A stretch of DNA of 64,000 bases from Siphonodentalium dalli. Taxonomy: Eukaryota > Mollusca > Scaphopoda > Gadilida > Siphonodentaliidae. Location: assembly GCA_032622095.1 (NCBI GenBank), contig CP136067.1, forward strand, positions 77,526,705 to 77,590,704. Direction: 5' to 3'. Of this stretch, positions 1-13,262 are shown piece after piece. Position numbers and translations under genes: made by a program. The notes beneath the pieces are model-generated. The model saw only the letters and a program-made list of their open reading frames with translations. It searched no databases and had not been told where the DNA came from. Numbering within the stretch: the first letter of the stretch is position 1; each line of letters begins with the position of its first letter.

Positions 1-821
1 GGTTCACTGTTAAGATAGTATGTTCCCTTTCGTGGCAGCAAATTCAGGTTTCTTGTACATATGTTTTATTAATTGGTAAAATCTACCGCCAACTCCGAGC
101 TTTAGAATTTATTAAAGCAAGCCTTGTTGCCAAACAGAATAAAAAGCCTTATAAAAGACAACAACACAACCAAGACAGGCCGTTTGTCTTCGTAAACATA
201 TTTGTTGATACTTGTCTCCAGAGAAAAGATGTGGTCAGATGTTCTGTGGCATGATCGAAGTCCTGCTTGAAATATGCTGTCTAAATTATTATTTTCTAAG
301 TGATCTTTTAAACTCTTTTGTAAAAGAGATGTAAATAGTTTTCCAATGGAACTATAGTGAAGTAAGACTTAAACAACGATAGTTAGTGCGTTAATCCATA
401 TCCCCGTTTGTATGTACAACTCTTACTATTGCTGTGTTCCAGCGTTTGGAGAAGATGATCTCCGTTATAATTGTTTTAAATAATTGCACTATATATGACT
501 GGCAATAGAATACTACTTCAATGTTTCAAAATTCATTAAGGATCAGTTCAAGCTAATCAGTGACCATTTACAACTAGAGTGTATACAACGTATATGCACA
601 TGTTAATATTTACACTCACACGTGCATTCCTATTGTGGAACATGAATGCAGGACGTTGGTTGGTAGAAATTACGTCACATGACGTCGCGCGCTGACCCCA
701 ACTTGCATCCATTTTTGTGTAGACGCAACTTGCTCCGAGCCACGATAATAACGTTGGAAATTGACGCTTAAAACTCTTTTAATCTGCCAATTGACTCGTT
801 TGAGTGTAAATATATGTAATG
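1..821. other. Intergenic, nothing recognised
   Basis: No exon, RNA gene or clear repeat is seen. Short open frames here lack codon-like composition or any family resemblance. A T/A-rich background contains one CpG-rich patch around 672-700. Confidence 0.5.
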
Positions 822-1042
822 AATGTTGATTTTGTTGCGTTCCATAGAGTATGGATGCAAATTGGTCAGACAATTTCATGTGTGGAACTTGCATCCATAC
901 TCTATGGAACGCAAGCAAATCAACATCCATTTCTTAAGTGAATACTAGTATTTCCCGGATACACGCGAGCTTGAAAATCCACTTAAGAAATGGATGTTGA
1001 TTTTGTTGCGTTCCATAGAGTATGGATGCAAGTTGGTCTGAC
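822..1042. repeat. Three-copy inverted/direct repeat cluster
   Basis: A block of about 46 bp containing GTTCCATAGAGTATGGATGC occurs three times: forward at 822-867, inverted at about 889-936, and forward at about 980-1042. The second and third copies also share the flank CTTAAGAAATGGATG and can pair over about 55 bp, and the first and second can pair over about 45 bp. Either hairpin could form, but not both at once. The arrangement looks like a small fold-back element with a partial duplication. No coding capacity is seen. Confidence 0.75.
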
Positions 1043-2339
1043 ATTTAGTGTGCTTAGTTCAGAGTCATCAATGAGGATATCAGCTTAATCACTCGAAATT
1101 TTACCAGAAGAGATGTTCTGATTTGTTTCCACCAGTTTTTCTTCTACGGATATTTCTGCTTGTAGACATGGTGGGGATCGAGGGTTCAGTTATTGTTGTT
1201 GAATATGGAACGTTAGAGTGTTATGTTATATGATCAACGACATCCTTGAAGCGCGTAAATTCATTCTCATTGCACTCATAAATGCCAAGCAAACTAGACC
1301 ACACTTAGTATCGCACACAATAGAGGCATCACGGAGGGTAGATGTAGCCAGGGAACCACCACATTCAATGAACAACCGAACTACTCACTAAAATGCAATG
1401 CATAATTTTGTTTCTCAGCCTGCCGCAGTGTCAATGTAATGACGTCAATAATGATAAGGAGGGACAGAAATCATATGCAGAAACACTCAGTAGACGACAG
1501 GTAGAGAAATATGAGAACGGTGGGTGGGTTACCCCGGGTATCAGAACTGATCTGTGACATTACAGAGCTCTACAGCTAAGATTTCCTGTTTGTGTGGTGC
1601 ATCCGAACACATTGTTGCTGTGCCCATCATCAACTGCACTAACGAAATGAACTGCTAAAGACATCACGCTATTGTTGTTTGTGTTTGTAATATGCGCACA
1701 GGAGGAGGCCGTTTGTAATAAAGTGTTTACAGACGCACAACGTTACAACGATAACTAACGGCAGTATTTACTCTATCCATCCGTTACACGTTCTGTTACC
1801 TGCCGTTGGCGCGGGTGATCTCCCCTGAGCTTGTCGGTGCCTGTTCACAGCCAATCAGCCGAAACAATAATAGTTTTGCGCAGGAATGAGGCTGGTAAAT
1901 CAATTATAAGAAAACCAGTATTCTGAAAGCAGAACGTGTTTTGTCGCTTCGGCTTTGATCTCCCATTTCTCAGACGGGGCAGCAAAGCTACGAAATAAGC
2001 AGCATTTCTTAAGCCTGGTTTTTTGTCGGGGAGTCAGACTCTGTGGCAACAAACTCGACTATCACTCATCGTGAGGAGATGTTTTTTCATGATCAGGGCA
2101 GCGTCAGTTAGGCGGCTACTATAATGAGGATTTACAGCGAATTTTCCCATGCGAAACACTAAGATGGGTGTGATCTGCTTCGAGAATCATATGTTTTTGC
2201 GTACATAAAAAACACAAGTAATATACACGTATCATAATGACGTCCCATATTTGTAAATTAAAACGACTAGCGACATTTTTGGAAGATGACATTTTATTCA
2301 TTCTCGTGGAGATTTAAGAAATTCTGGCAGTAACATTTT
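1043..2339. other. Intergenic, nothing recognised
   Basis: No gene or repeat is recognised. A perfect CRE-type octamer TGACGTCA lies at 1440-1447, without any supporting promoter context. Confidence 0.45.
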
Positions 2340-2520
2340 TGGCTTTTGTTTACATAACAAAGCGTATGGACTTGACAATGACATACTATTTACGCGATAT
2401 TTATGATTGGTATAAGAACAATGTATGTCTATGATTTAATATTCTTTCTGTTTATAGCGGTTTTAACAGTTTGACTAGTTTAACAGAATTATCCACCACG
2501 AAGGTCATCGTGCCTTTAAT
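2340..2520 (+). mobile_element. Diverged fragment of the AAAGAGCGTT MITE family
   Basis: This segment resembles the right-hand portion of the elements at 34362-34860 and 33110-33616. Shared features in order are a TTTGTTTACATAACAA block, a CTATTTACGCGATATTTATG-like block, a TTCTTTCTGTTTATAGCG-like block, and an end reading CGTGCCTTTAA. The left half and the AAAGAGCGTT motifs are missing. It is probably an old truncated or internally deleted copy. Confidence 0.5.
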
Positions 2521-3030
2521 TAGCATTGGCTCGGCATTGGTACTAAAGACAAAGGTACTTTTGTAGTACACTTTCCAACTGTACATATTCAAATTTGAAA
2601 CGATATAATGAAAACACATCGAACCGTGTGTTCGAACTGGAATTTCCCTTTTACAATTTGCTACACAGAAGACATAGCCGGCGATCGAACTTCACAAATA
2701 GTCTGGCTCGCGTCGTAATAATGTTATTCGATGTACCACAAATGTGACAGCCAAGTTCCCATTCTAAAAAAGAGTGGGATATATGAAATCAGTTTCTCGT
2801 TGTTTCTCGTTTTGTGAACTGTTATCGTTCATGGTCAGCTTTTAAGTGACATAAATGTACGCCAACTGGCCATTGGCGAACTGTATATCACGTTTCTTGA
2901 CATCTTTGTGGGAAATAATAACTGATATATTATTCATTCTAAAACGATATACACTACGTCAAACCTGCTGTTCAAATTGAAGTTTTCAGTTTACACCACC
3001 CCATCAACTATGATATCACAACACACCAAA
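2521..3030. other. Intergenic, nothing recognised
   Basis: AT-rich sequence with no exon or clear repeat. Confidence 0.4.
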
Positions 3031-4535
3031 GGTTCTAGAGGCGCGGCCAAATTTCAAAAGTGGTCGGATACCCCTACCCTCGGTAGAACAAGTTGAAACC
3101 AACTTTTTCTTGAAGGTAAATCTATATCATTTATGAAAATGATTCTTGGCCTTACCGGAATTGGTGGCAGCTATGTATGGTAAGACTATTTGTGAAGGTA
3201 CCCTACCGAAAAATTAGCCTGTTTTCAGCGGTTGACCAGCTATACACAATTGGTTCAAAGTTAATCACATCACCAAAAACAGAACGTTCTATTTGTTATT
3301 ATGGGTTACACGGTGAAACTAGATCGGAACGTTCTTATTTGTTCTGGTTTGTTCGAGATTTCACGACGTCATGGTAGAGAATGTAACGTTCTGCGTAAAA
3401 AAAATCATGACGATTCAGAGAAACTGTCGCCCGTCAACTCTGTAAAAAACTAGCACGCTCGACCTAGCTTATCTTGTCATATATGTTTGGAAAGATTGGA
3501 GTATTTTCTATCGGGATGTATTAATTCTTTTTTCCTGTCCCTACACATATTGCAATAATAGGCAAAAACTTAACCCTCCCCCAATGTAATAAAATGTTAA
3601 GTATAGCCATCGCCGGGGATTGGATCCCAGAATGATAGAATAGTGTGTAGTATTTGCTTTTATTTAGTGTAGAACACACATAAGAAGTGTAAAATGCGAA
3701 TTTCCAACCATATTCACTATTAGAAGAGTATCAAAATCCAAGATGGCGTCCAATATGGCATTCAGTTTTTATTTTAAGACTTAGTGAAGCGACATACGAA
3801 AAATCAAGAAAAGGAACGTCCACAGTGGTAAAATCTATATTATTTTAATGACTACATAGAATAGCATTTCATGTAATACATTAATTTGACCATTGTACAT
3901 CTTTTCAATTGGTAAAATAATAGGTAAAAATGTATCCCTCCATCCAATGTCATAACATTCGAAATAAAGTTATCGCCTGGGATTGGAACCACCAATGATA
4001 GCATGCTGCGCAGTAGTTTGTTTTATTTAATGTAGAACACACATACGAAGTGACATGTATGAATTTCCATCCATATTCACTATTAGAAGAGAATGAAACT
4101 ACAAGATGGCATCCAGTATGGCGTCCAATTTTAATTGTAACACTTAGCGAACGGACATACGAACGAACTATAACGGGGACGTCCCCTGTGGTATATTGTA
4201 TATATCATTGAAGTGACTACATAGACGATATTTCATATGGAACAGTAGTTTCATCATTAGTCCATTTTTATCAGTTGGAGAATTAGTAAATAAAAACTTA
4301 ACCACCACACAGTCACAAACGTCCACATCATGGCGGCACTTGTGACTCTAGTCCAGAATGCAAAGAATTAAGCAAATCGTTCAGAATTACTTTGTGTTGA
4401 ATACAACGAACAAACATAAATTGTAAAATTTGAAATCCACATCTGGCTTAGGAGACAACCAAACCCAAGATGGCGCCCAACATGACGGCTAATCGTAATG
4501 TCAACACGTTGTGAACAATGAATACGAAAGCCGGT
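3031..4535 (+). repeat. Left arm of a 5.7-kb fold-back element
   Basis: This stretch is repeated in reverse orientation at 7258-8699. Collinear matching blocks include GAACAAGTTGAAACCAAC, the stretch around CAAAAACAGAACGTTCTATT, GGATTGGATCCCAGAATGAT and AACTTAACCACC. The arm itself contains two tandem degenerate units of about 360 bp (one near 3600-3960, one near 3961-4300), each with a TTTTATTTA-GTAGAACACACATA core and an AGATGGCG-type segment. No transposase frame is present, so the element would be non-autonomous. Confidence 0.75.
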
Positions 4536-7257
4536 CAAAATGTATCATACGGCAGTTTGCAGCGATATATTGTTTAGATTGTGTGTTTATATTAGACGTC
4601 GATATGTTGTGTTTGAGTAATGGTAAATTGGTAAGTCAACATTTTTTTCAGATAAAGCTTTGACATGACTGTCTCAAATTAACTTCCTTAAGCTGTCGAT
4701 CAGCTCCGTACGGGCGGGTAAACCGTGTATTTCGTGTTACCATTGGTTTGGTGGTATCCTACATCAGGTTCCAAATGTCACACCCTTCGCTATGACGCAG
4801 GTGTGACGCCAGGATTAACACTGGATGGAAATTTGCATTTGTTGAATGTTTAGGTTGTTTTGTTTAGCAATTATCAGGAACTTTATATCAAATATTTGGA
4901 GAAGGACAAACCAACCAAAATAAAAAACACTTAGCGAAATTCCGAGAATGACTCAAATAGTTTAATTTGCTGAATCGTGTATCAATCTCCAATGCGCATT
5001 TTGACTATTGCTTGACACATTTGATGTCATTTTGAGACATTCTGTCAGTAAAGCATTAACAATATATGTAGATAACTGGTAATAATTGAGGATGGTCATT
5101 AACCGTTACAAATAATCATGCATTCGATGCGGTACGAAGTGATGTTCTAATGGTCAGTACTAACATGACTTTCATTAATATATCGATAGTCTAGAATGTG
5201 CAGTCCTCATTAACATGTCCTTTTGAATTTCCACCAACATTTTCAGAGAGCCTTGAAATAGTTTTGGCCAAATGAAAATGGCATACATTTTTAAATCCGG
5301 CAAATAAGATATCTAATCGATCTCTGGTTTTGTGAAAGTGGGATATGAGTCCACGAGCAATCAAAGTTCACACATAATAGTAACTACCTATTAACGTAAC
5401 ACGGTATTCATCATCACACACACATAAATGCTCTTCAATGACATAACATGGGACCATAGTGTCTATATAATGCAATAAGCGTTATAAATAGGTTATAAAT
5501 AGGCGTTATAGTGGTCGAGAGGTTGCTGCTTTGTATAATCGTCCGAGTTTTGCGTCAAACAAGAGAACAACACCACACACCTATGCATACAAGTTGTTTT
5601 CGCCATGTATATGTTGCTTAATGTGCATGTTTTTCCTTACATTAACATTTTAGTCTCGTCTAATATGTGCGTTAAATTGTGAATGTCAATCGTATATTCA
5701 TATATGTTACAAACAGAAGATATTGAGTTTCCGGGCTAGACTAATTGAAATTGAATCCTCTATATCTCCGGCGGATATCATATCTGTATTTGATCTTAGT
5801 GACGTGGGTCAGGACTAATTTCCACTGAACATGCATGTTGGTGTTCCATTTATGATTGCCGTTAGATTATATCCATAATCACGCAACTCACTAGCGTTTC
5901 TCAGAATGTCGCTAAAAAGTTGTTTTGTCCACGGTTCTTTTGAGTTGGTTGCATTTGAGATGGATAAGATGGTAAGTAATGAAAAACTGTAGGCTAGTAG
6001 CAAATATAAACACAATTGAACTGGCGACAGGCATAATGCAATTCACAATAAACACTAGTCATTAGTCTTGATATGTAGATATTCAAATTGTGTTTATGGT
6101 TTGGTCTATGGCGCCTAGCCCATTTCACGACATACATTGTATTCTTATGGGTGGCAGAAAGACAGCGCAGATCTTACCGCGGATCAATATACTCAGTCCA
6201 CACATAAACCACCTACCCCAAACTGGCACATATATTCGACAGTTATTTTCACTTAACAGGGCCCTCATATCAGTGTTGCTGATCGTGATGCATAACACCT
6301 TCGCCGTTGATCTATTGTTTTAGGGGGGATACAAGTAACTGAGTGTAAGTCAGAGTGATGTAATCAACTCAAAATCACTGGCATATAGTGTTGTGTTCTA
6401 CCCAGTAGAATCCTTTGCGTTTCTCAAGAAAACCTGAACGTGCCATGCTCAAGTGCCCATTGTTGTAAATGCATTGATTCACATTGTATGACTCATATTC
6501 AAGGAAAATGTGGGAATTAGAAATGTATTTCTCAGATCCACCTGTCTCTATGTCTCTATAAACATGTCGTCACTGGAGTCATGTTTGACCTTTTGTCACT
6601 GAACGCTAATTGAATTGTTGGCTATCAGAGCCATGTTGTACTTGTGATTGAGAAAATTAAATGTTGCGCTCATCTATATGTAGATAAATATATGTTGATG
6701 TTATTCCATTCCAAAATATTATTATTGAAAACTTATCGCATGATACCTACAATCAACTACCGGCACTAGAGCGAACAAACAAACCATTTGAACGGTTGTT
6801 GAAAACTTTTGGGACTTCAACAACAAATCCAGCGTCACTTCTCTGGCTGTTGTACTTCTTCGCAAAATTGTAGTGAGATCCATATTATGGGATGTCATCT
6901 TGTATTTTGGGATCCCTCTGATAGCGAGTGTGGTTGTCACATAATTGTGTCGCACAAAATGACATCTACAACTGCGAATTTGTTGCTTTATTCTTGGTTA
7001 CGATTTTCAGAGGTGCCTTTGTGCGCAAATTTAACTTTAGAGATGAGGATTGTTGAGTTTTGTGTTTATTATTTCGCAAATTAAAAGATATGACATAACT
7101 ACTATTTCATATGACTAATGTAATGTAATGAAATGAATGTAATGAATCCTTGACCGCCATGTTTTGGTCTCCGTCATCACGCAAATAATAAATTGCCATT
7201 TAATAATGGAAACACACTTTAGCTAATACATCGCTATAAGTTATACCATATGAGACG
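4536..7257. other. Spacer between the fold-back arms
   Basis: About 2.7 kb of AT-rich sequence separates the two arms. No transposase, reverse transcriptase or other recognisable protein is encoded. A minus-strand open frame at 5815-6015 begins with a hydrophobic, signal-peptide-like stretch but has no other support. A short degenerate ATGTAATGAA-type run lies at about 7117-7146. Confidence 0.5.
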
Positions 7258-8699
7258 TTCTTTGCCCGCATATCGTATTAGTTGTTCACAAAGTGTTGAC
7301 ATTAAACTTAACTGCCATGTTGGTCGCCATTATGGCGCCATGGTGGGTGTGACTTCAATCTGTTGTTTCTGTATCGTATTCAGCATAAATGAAATACAAA
7401 ATGTATGCTCATTTCTTTTTGGCCTGTACTACAATCCTCAGTGGCCCATTTGTGTGGAAGTTTGTGACTGTAGGGGTGGTTAAGTTTTTTGTCTAATTAT
7501 TTCATCTATTGACAATATCGATTAATGCTGAATCTAATGTTTGATATGAAATATTCTATGTAGTCCGTACAATGATATATAATATACCACTGGGGACGTT
7601 CCTTTTCTGTATTTGTCGTATGCCCATTCACTACGTTTTAAAATTAAAATTGGCCGCCATATTGAACTCCATCTTGGATTATGATACTCTTCTAATAACA
7701 AATCTGGATGGCAATTTGCTCTGGTCAATTCGCATTAAATAAAACAAAATACTGCGCATTATGCGATCATTCGTGGTTTCAATCCCAGGCGACAACTTTA
7801 GTTCGAATTTTATGACATTGAACGGCGGAATAATTTTTTGCCTATTATTTTACCACTTGATAGGGTGTATTAATGGCGAAACTAATGTATGATATAAAAT
7901 GCTATTCAATATAGTCATTAAAATAATATACATTTTACCACTGGTGACGTTCCTTTTCTGGATTTTTCGTAAAAAGTCCTAACATAAAAACTGAATGCCA
8001 TATTGGACGCCATCTTGGAGTTTGACACTCTTCTAATAGTGAATATGGTTGGAAATTCGCATTTCACACTTGTTATGTGTGTTCTACACTAAATAAAAGC
8101 AAATACTACGCACTATTCTATCATTCTGGGATCCAATCCACGACGATGGCTATACTTAGCATTTTATGACATTGGGGGGAGGGTTAAGTTTTTGCCTATT
8201 ATTGCAATATATGTAAGGACAGAAAAATCTTTCCAAACATATATGACAAGATAAGCTAGATCCAGCGTGCTAGTTTTGTACAGAGTTGACGGGCGACAGT
8301 TTCTCTGAATCATCATGATTTTTTTTACGCAGAACGTTACATTCTCCACATTGACGTCGTGAAATCTCAAACAAACCATACACAATAAGAACATTCCGAT
8401 CTAGTATCACCATGTACCCCATAATAACAAATAGAACGTTCTGTTTTTGGTGATGTGATTAACTTTGAACCAATTGTATATAGCTGGTCAACCGCTGAAA
8501 ACAGGCTAATTTTTCGGTAGGGTACCTTCAGAAATAGTCTTACCATACATAGCTGCCACCAATGCCGGCAAGGCCAAGAATAATTTTCATAAATGGTATA
8601 GATTTACCTTCCATAAAAAGTTGGTTTCAACTTGTTCTACAGAGGGTATACGGGTATCTCGAAAACTAAGGCCCGTTTTGGATTTGACCGCTCCTCTAT
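7258..8699 (-). repeat. Right arm of a 5.7-kb fold-back element
   Basis: Reverse complement of 3031-4535 with moderate divergence by eye, mostly point changes and small indels. The outer end reads AGAGGAGCGGTCAAAT on the minus strand against AGAGGCGCGGCCAAAT on the plus strand at about 3036, which may be the inverted-repeat terminus. The same pair of 360-bp sub-units is present. The target-site duplication could not be identified. Confidence 0.75.
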
Positions 8700-10226
8700 T
8701 CGTGCCATGTAATTTTTTACAATTTGGACATACTTAGTGGCTTTCGTGGCTGTGCCATAATATTCCAACTCTCTTTATTTTTTGTTCACAGAGTTTACTG
8801 TATGTTCTCTAAACTAGAGTGAACACCTCGCCCATATATTGTATGTGAAGTATCTTTTTTCACGAAGACACGCTTAATATCGCATTCCGGATTAAAACAA
8901 CATTAACATATTTTGAAAGAAACTGTTTGGATTATATATCGAATTCATCATCGCCTTCAAACCTAATACCGTGCGAATTCACGCGGAAAGCTCAAAGCCG
9001 CCCGTAATTTCAATTTTCAAACCATCCGTTGCGACTTCTGCTAGTTCTCTTGGTCTCTCCTCGCTAATTGATATAGCATACAAGCAAACGTTGCACACCT
9101 CGAAATATACTTATCCACTTACACTTTTGTAAACTTTATCATGCAGACTTCAAAGAGTATTTATATTTGACGTAATAAATAACGTCTTTCTCATTCCTGT
9201 CGATCTCCTTTGTGCTTACATGTTTACAGAACAAACCCAGTCTTCGCGGATATATGCGTTTTCGGTTGATATTTTGTACATAACACTTTACTTCTTGTGA
9301 CGGTCATACCTTTGAACCCGTGTAACCGTGTTCCTATCGAATAGTGGCGGTATTGCTAGTACAAACCATATCCGTTGAAATTTAGAGCATGCGTATATAT
9401 ATATATAGCAACATCGAAATGTGTGTCGAACCAGTAGAAACAGGGCCTTGAGATAGCATCGATATACCCTCGATAAACGACAACGATGAGTTGTTTTCAG
9501 CCATACACACCACTTCGGAGGAATATTATTATTTAAAGGGATTCGCCCAGTTTGACATAGCTCGACAATGTTGTATAATCTTGTTTTCGTCTATACTATA
9601 TATAGCACTATCTTAGTATTTGGAGGATGACAAGACCTTTATGACCATATGCTTTGTTTAGCATGTATACGATATGTTACACGTACAACGCGTTTTAGTA
9701 AGAATGATAGTCTTGGCTTCAAGGTCATATCCATAGCTATATACCATAAAACAAGTTGTTTTAAAGCAGAGCATTTACTTGTAATGTTTATATATATGCT
9801 CTTCGTAATACGGAGGAATAAAGATATATATAGAAAATTAGATATTTGCCACACCGACGAATATCCGGTGTGTTTTTTTTTTTGGGGAAGCAATATTGTT
9901 TAAACAAAGTATATGGCAGAAATTGCTTTTCTCCGGTTTTAACTTAGAAACAACTTCTTTGTTCTGAGAAGTTTGGTGTATCACCACTGTTGTCGCAATC
10001 AAGTGATAGAAACCACAAAAAGATATGAGATCGTAAGTACCGAGCAATGTATTATAGTGTACGTTATATCGCAAGTTTTCACGGTTGTTTTGTTGGCATT
10101 TCGTCATAGAAAACCACATGTTGCTAAAATATGAATGGAAACATACTTATAAAATGGATATTTACCAAAGCTATATAATGACGTAAAATTTCAGATAGTT
10201 TACTTAAATTCTCACGCAGTTACCTA
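8700..10226. other. Intergenic, nothing recognised
   Basis: No exon or clear repeat is seen. Overlapping open frames on both strands near 9639-10119 have no family resemblance and look like chance frames in AT-rich DNA. Confidence 0.4.
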
Positions 10227-10333
10227 TCGTACAGGTGCATTTTATATGCATGTTTGCGTTCATATTCTGGCACCATAAGGACGAAATGCCGGCAAAACAT
10301 ACCGTGAAAACTTGTGAGTGTGTGAGCATCCCT
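10227..10333 (+). repeat. Dispersed repeat, copy 1 (partner at 41536-41648)
   Basis: Shares TATGCAT, GTTCATATTCTG, GACGAAATG and AACATACCGTG with 41536-41648 in the same order and orientation over about 105 bp. Its origin is unknown. Confidence 0.55.
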
Positions 10334-10544
10334 TTAATGAAAAAAGAATGAAAGCGTCATTGACACTGTAGCTCAAATTGGGGAGGTGTTAATAATTTTA
10401 TGCTGAGCAGTCAATAGAATAATCAAGAAGAAGGAAAGCAAAAGTTTCAGTAAAGGGATTGCACTGTGTATATTAAATTATTTTATTTTCAAACAGTTCT
10501 CCAATCAATGTGAGCTGCAGCTAGTATGTGCCGATGAATCTCAA

Positions 10545-11780
10545 TGATGAATGCAAGATGGCTGCTGGGAGCCATGTTTTTCAATGAATTTTGGAGAAAT
10601 TGGACATTTCAAGATGAAGTTTGGTGAAGATCGGATGAGGGATATGGCATGTAGGGTGTGTCGAAGGAGTTAGTCATACAAAGAGTAAAATCCAAGATGG
10701 CCACTGGCGGTCCTGTTTTTGAATGAAATTCTTTACAAAATTGATGGTCTAATGATCACCCAAAAGATCCGTATGAAGTTTGGTGATAATCGGGTTAAGG
10801 GTGTGTATGTAGGTTCTGCCAAAGGATTTACTCATACAAAGAACAAAAAGTAAAATCCAAATGGTTGCTGGCAGCCATGTTTTTAACGAATTTTGGATAA
10901 AAAAATCGCTTCCATCTAGAGGTCACAACGGAGAGCCATTTAAAGTTTGGTGATGATATCACGAGGAATGTTGTCTGTAGGGCGTGCCAAACTTTGAATT
11001 TAAGGATTAAGTCATCCAAAGTGCAAAATAGAAAATGGCTGCCGACAGCCATATTTTTCACCGAAACATGTTCAATTTCGATAGATACCATCTAGAGGTG
11101 GTCATAATCATTTTCGAAACATTTCTCCGATATATGCGGACTGCAGGGTGTGCCGATGGTTTCATATGTGAAATCCAAGATACTGCTGGCGGCCATGTTT
11201 TTCAAGTTTTAAACGAATTTCGGAAATAATCGATTGCTCCGATCTAGAGGTCACCCTGAATATCCTTATGAAGTTTGGTGACGATCGGATGAGAGATGTG
11301 AGCTCCTGGTTGCGCCGAAGGATTTAGTCATGGAAAGAGTAAAATACAAGATGGCCGCTGGCGACCATGTTTTAAAACGCAATTCGGAAATATTTGATGG
11401 CAGCAATCTAGTGGTCACACTAAAGATCCATATCAAGTTTGGTGGCTATCAAATGAGGGATGTGGCCTGTAGTGTGTGTCAAAGGATTTAGTCATGTAAA
11501 GAGTAAAATCCAAGATGGTTGCCAGAGGCCAATTATTTCATCGAAAATGTCTAAAATTCGGTCGCCCCAATCTAGAAGTGATCCTAAACATGCCTGTAAA
11601 TTTTTTAAACATTTCTCTAATAAATGCTGGCTGCAGGGTGTGTCGATGAATTCAAATTTGAAATTCAATATGGCTGCTGGCGGCCATGTTTGTTTTATCG
11701 AATTTCTCTCATCTAGATGTCACCCAGAATATACATATGAAGTTTCATGATGATCGGATGAGGGATACGGCCTGTAGGGT
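10545..11780 (+). repeat. Degenerate satellite, about eight units of 140-175 bp
   Basis: A unit containing AAAATCCAAGATGGCNGCTGG followed by CCATGTTTTT, then a TCTAGAGGTCAC segment, AAGTTTGGTGATGATCGGAT and GTAGGGTGTGCC, recurs about eight times. The AGATGG-like cores start near 10553, 10692, 10857, 11031, 11174, 11346, 11510 and 11666. Units are diverged and variable in length, so this is an old array. A single related core sits at 21012-21035, and AGATGGCG-type cores also occur in the 3031-8699 fold-back. The open frames within it are products of the repetition, not genes. Confidence 0.75.
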
Positions 11781-13262
11781 GAGCCAAAGGAAATTGTTAT
11801 GGCAATACTTTACAAAGTAAAGTGAGCTACAATAGTGTAATGTTCTCCTGGCGTTCCTGCAATAGCAAAACCTTACCGACAGAAAAGCTATACCTAAATG
11901 CATTTTATTTTGGGGGTTTCTAGTCTCGGGTCGACAGATTGATTTTACTCTAGAACAGTAATGGAAATATGACAATCAATATTGGATTCGCTAAATTTTT
12001 TAAGCAAGAAACTATGAATATATATCTTTTAAAAGATGGTCAGATTTCCATACAGATATGTCGACATTCGGGTACCAGTTCAAATGAAGACTTCACATCT
12101 CCATTTAATATGCAAATCAAAATCAGGGTGAACATGCACATATTAGAGAAATGAGATTATTAGCTTTAGCCGCTGGATACAAATTTCATCGTCATCAAAT
12201 CTATTTGTTGGCTGTCACGAGATTGGGCTGTCACGGGGAAATGAGCGTGCTGATATAATGATGTTTTATGTAGTCCGCAACACCAGGCATGCATACATAG
12301 AGGCGCAATTTTAAATTTAAATCTGTTAATACCAATACTCGGTTTTACAGTGCTATCTCGTGCAGTGTTTAGATAGCTGTTCTCTGGCCAATTTATGTCC
12401 GTTTTATTGAGACAAATACAGAATGAAAATTGCGCTGCTCGCCTGTCCGTTAATCATACCATTAAATCTATTTAAAATATTAACTTCGGAAGGCTTTATA
12501 AGATTAGTTTCGTCCACATAAACCTCAGATATCCACGAAATGTCGTTACGTCAGATTAAAAGCAAAATTTAAGAAGAATATATGTGCGGTTGTGATGAAA
12601 TTAGGCGTTGGGTTGCCTTATCTAAAAGCGCCTTCTTCCGTTCGACTTCTCTCCGTTTATAGCAACAACTACATAAATCACACGAGACAGTTCTGTTCTA
12701 CACCGTTAAAGTTTTTCGAGAAATTTAAAGATTGAATATAACAGGTTGTGTGCCTTTAAATATGACTCCGTGGCACATTATCGCCTTAGTTATGCATGTG
12801 CTATGCTCGCCACGGAAATTATAAGTATAGTGCATATACCTTGCATGATTATGCCTATATATATTTTTTGCTTCTACGGGTTGGGGGATTAAGAAGATTT
12901 TTTTCAGGGGAAATATAATTCTACATCCCACCGTTCCCACGACAAGCAAGCAATGCACTTGCCCATGCAGAAACTAATAAGTTGATGGCTTCCTTGTTCC
13001 AGAAAATTAACTTTGTGGCTCAATGGGTAAATGTTCGTTATATATGGTTGCCATGCAGGCTACAACGACCGATTCCATAGTGATAAATATTAAATCAGTG
13101 CGTATTTTACAAATTTTGCCAATCGAGTACAACATCGAGCTTTTGTGAGTGTTGCATAATATCATGACTTATGTAGTGTTGAAAATCCCAAAATATTTGT
13201 CAACTCCAATTTAAACATCCACGTTTAGATCGGGTTTAACCCCAAGGATTCGTAAACCTGGT
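11781..13262. other. Intergenic, nothing recognised
   Basis: AT-rich DNA with no recognised gene. A CCTTTAAA at about 12752-12760 resembles one end of the AAAGAGCGTT MITE family, but no element body follows. Confidence 0.4.
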
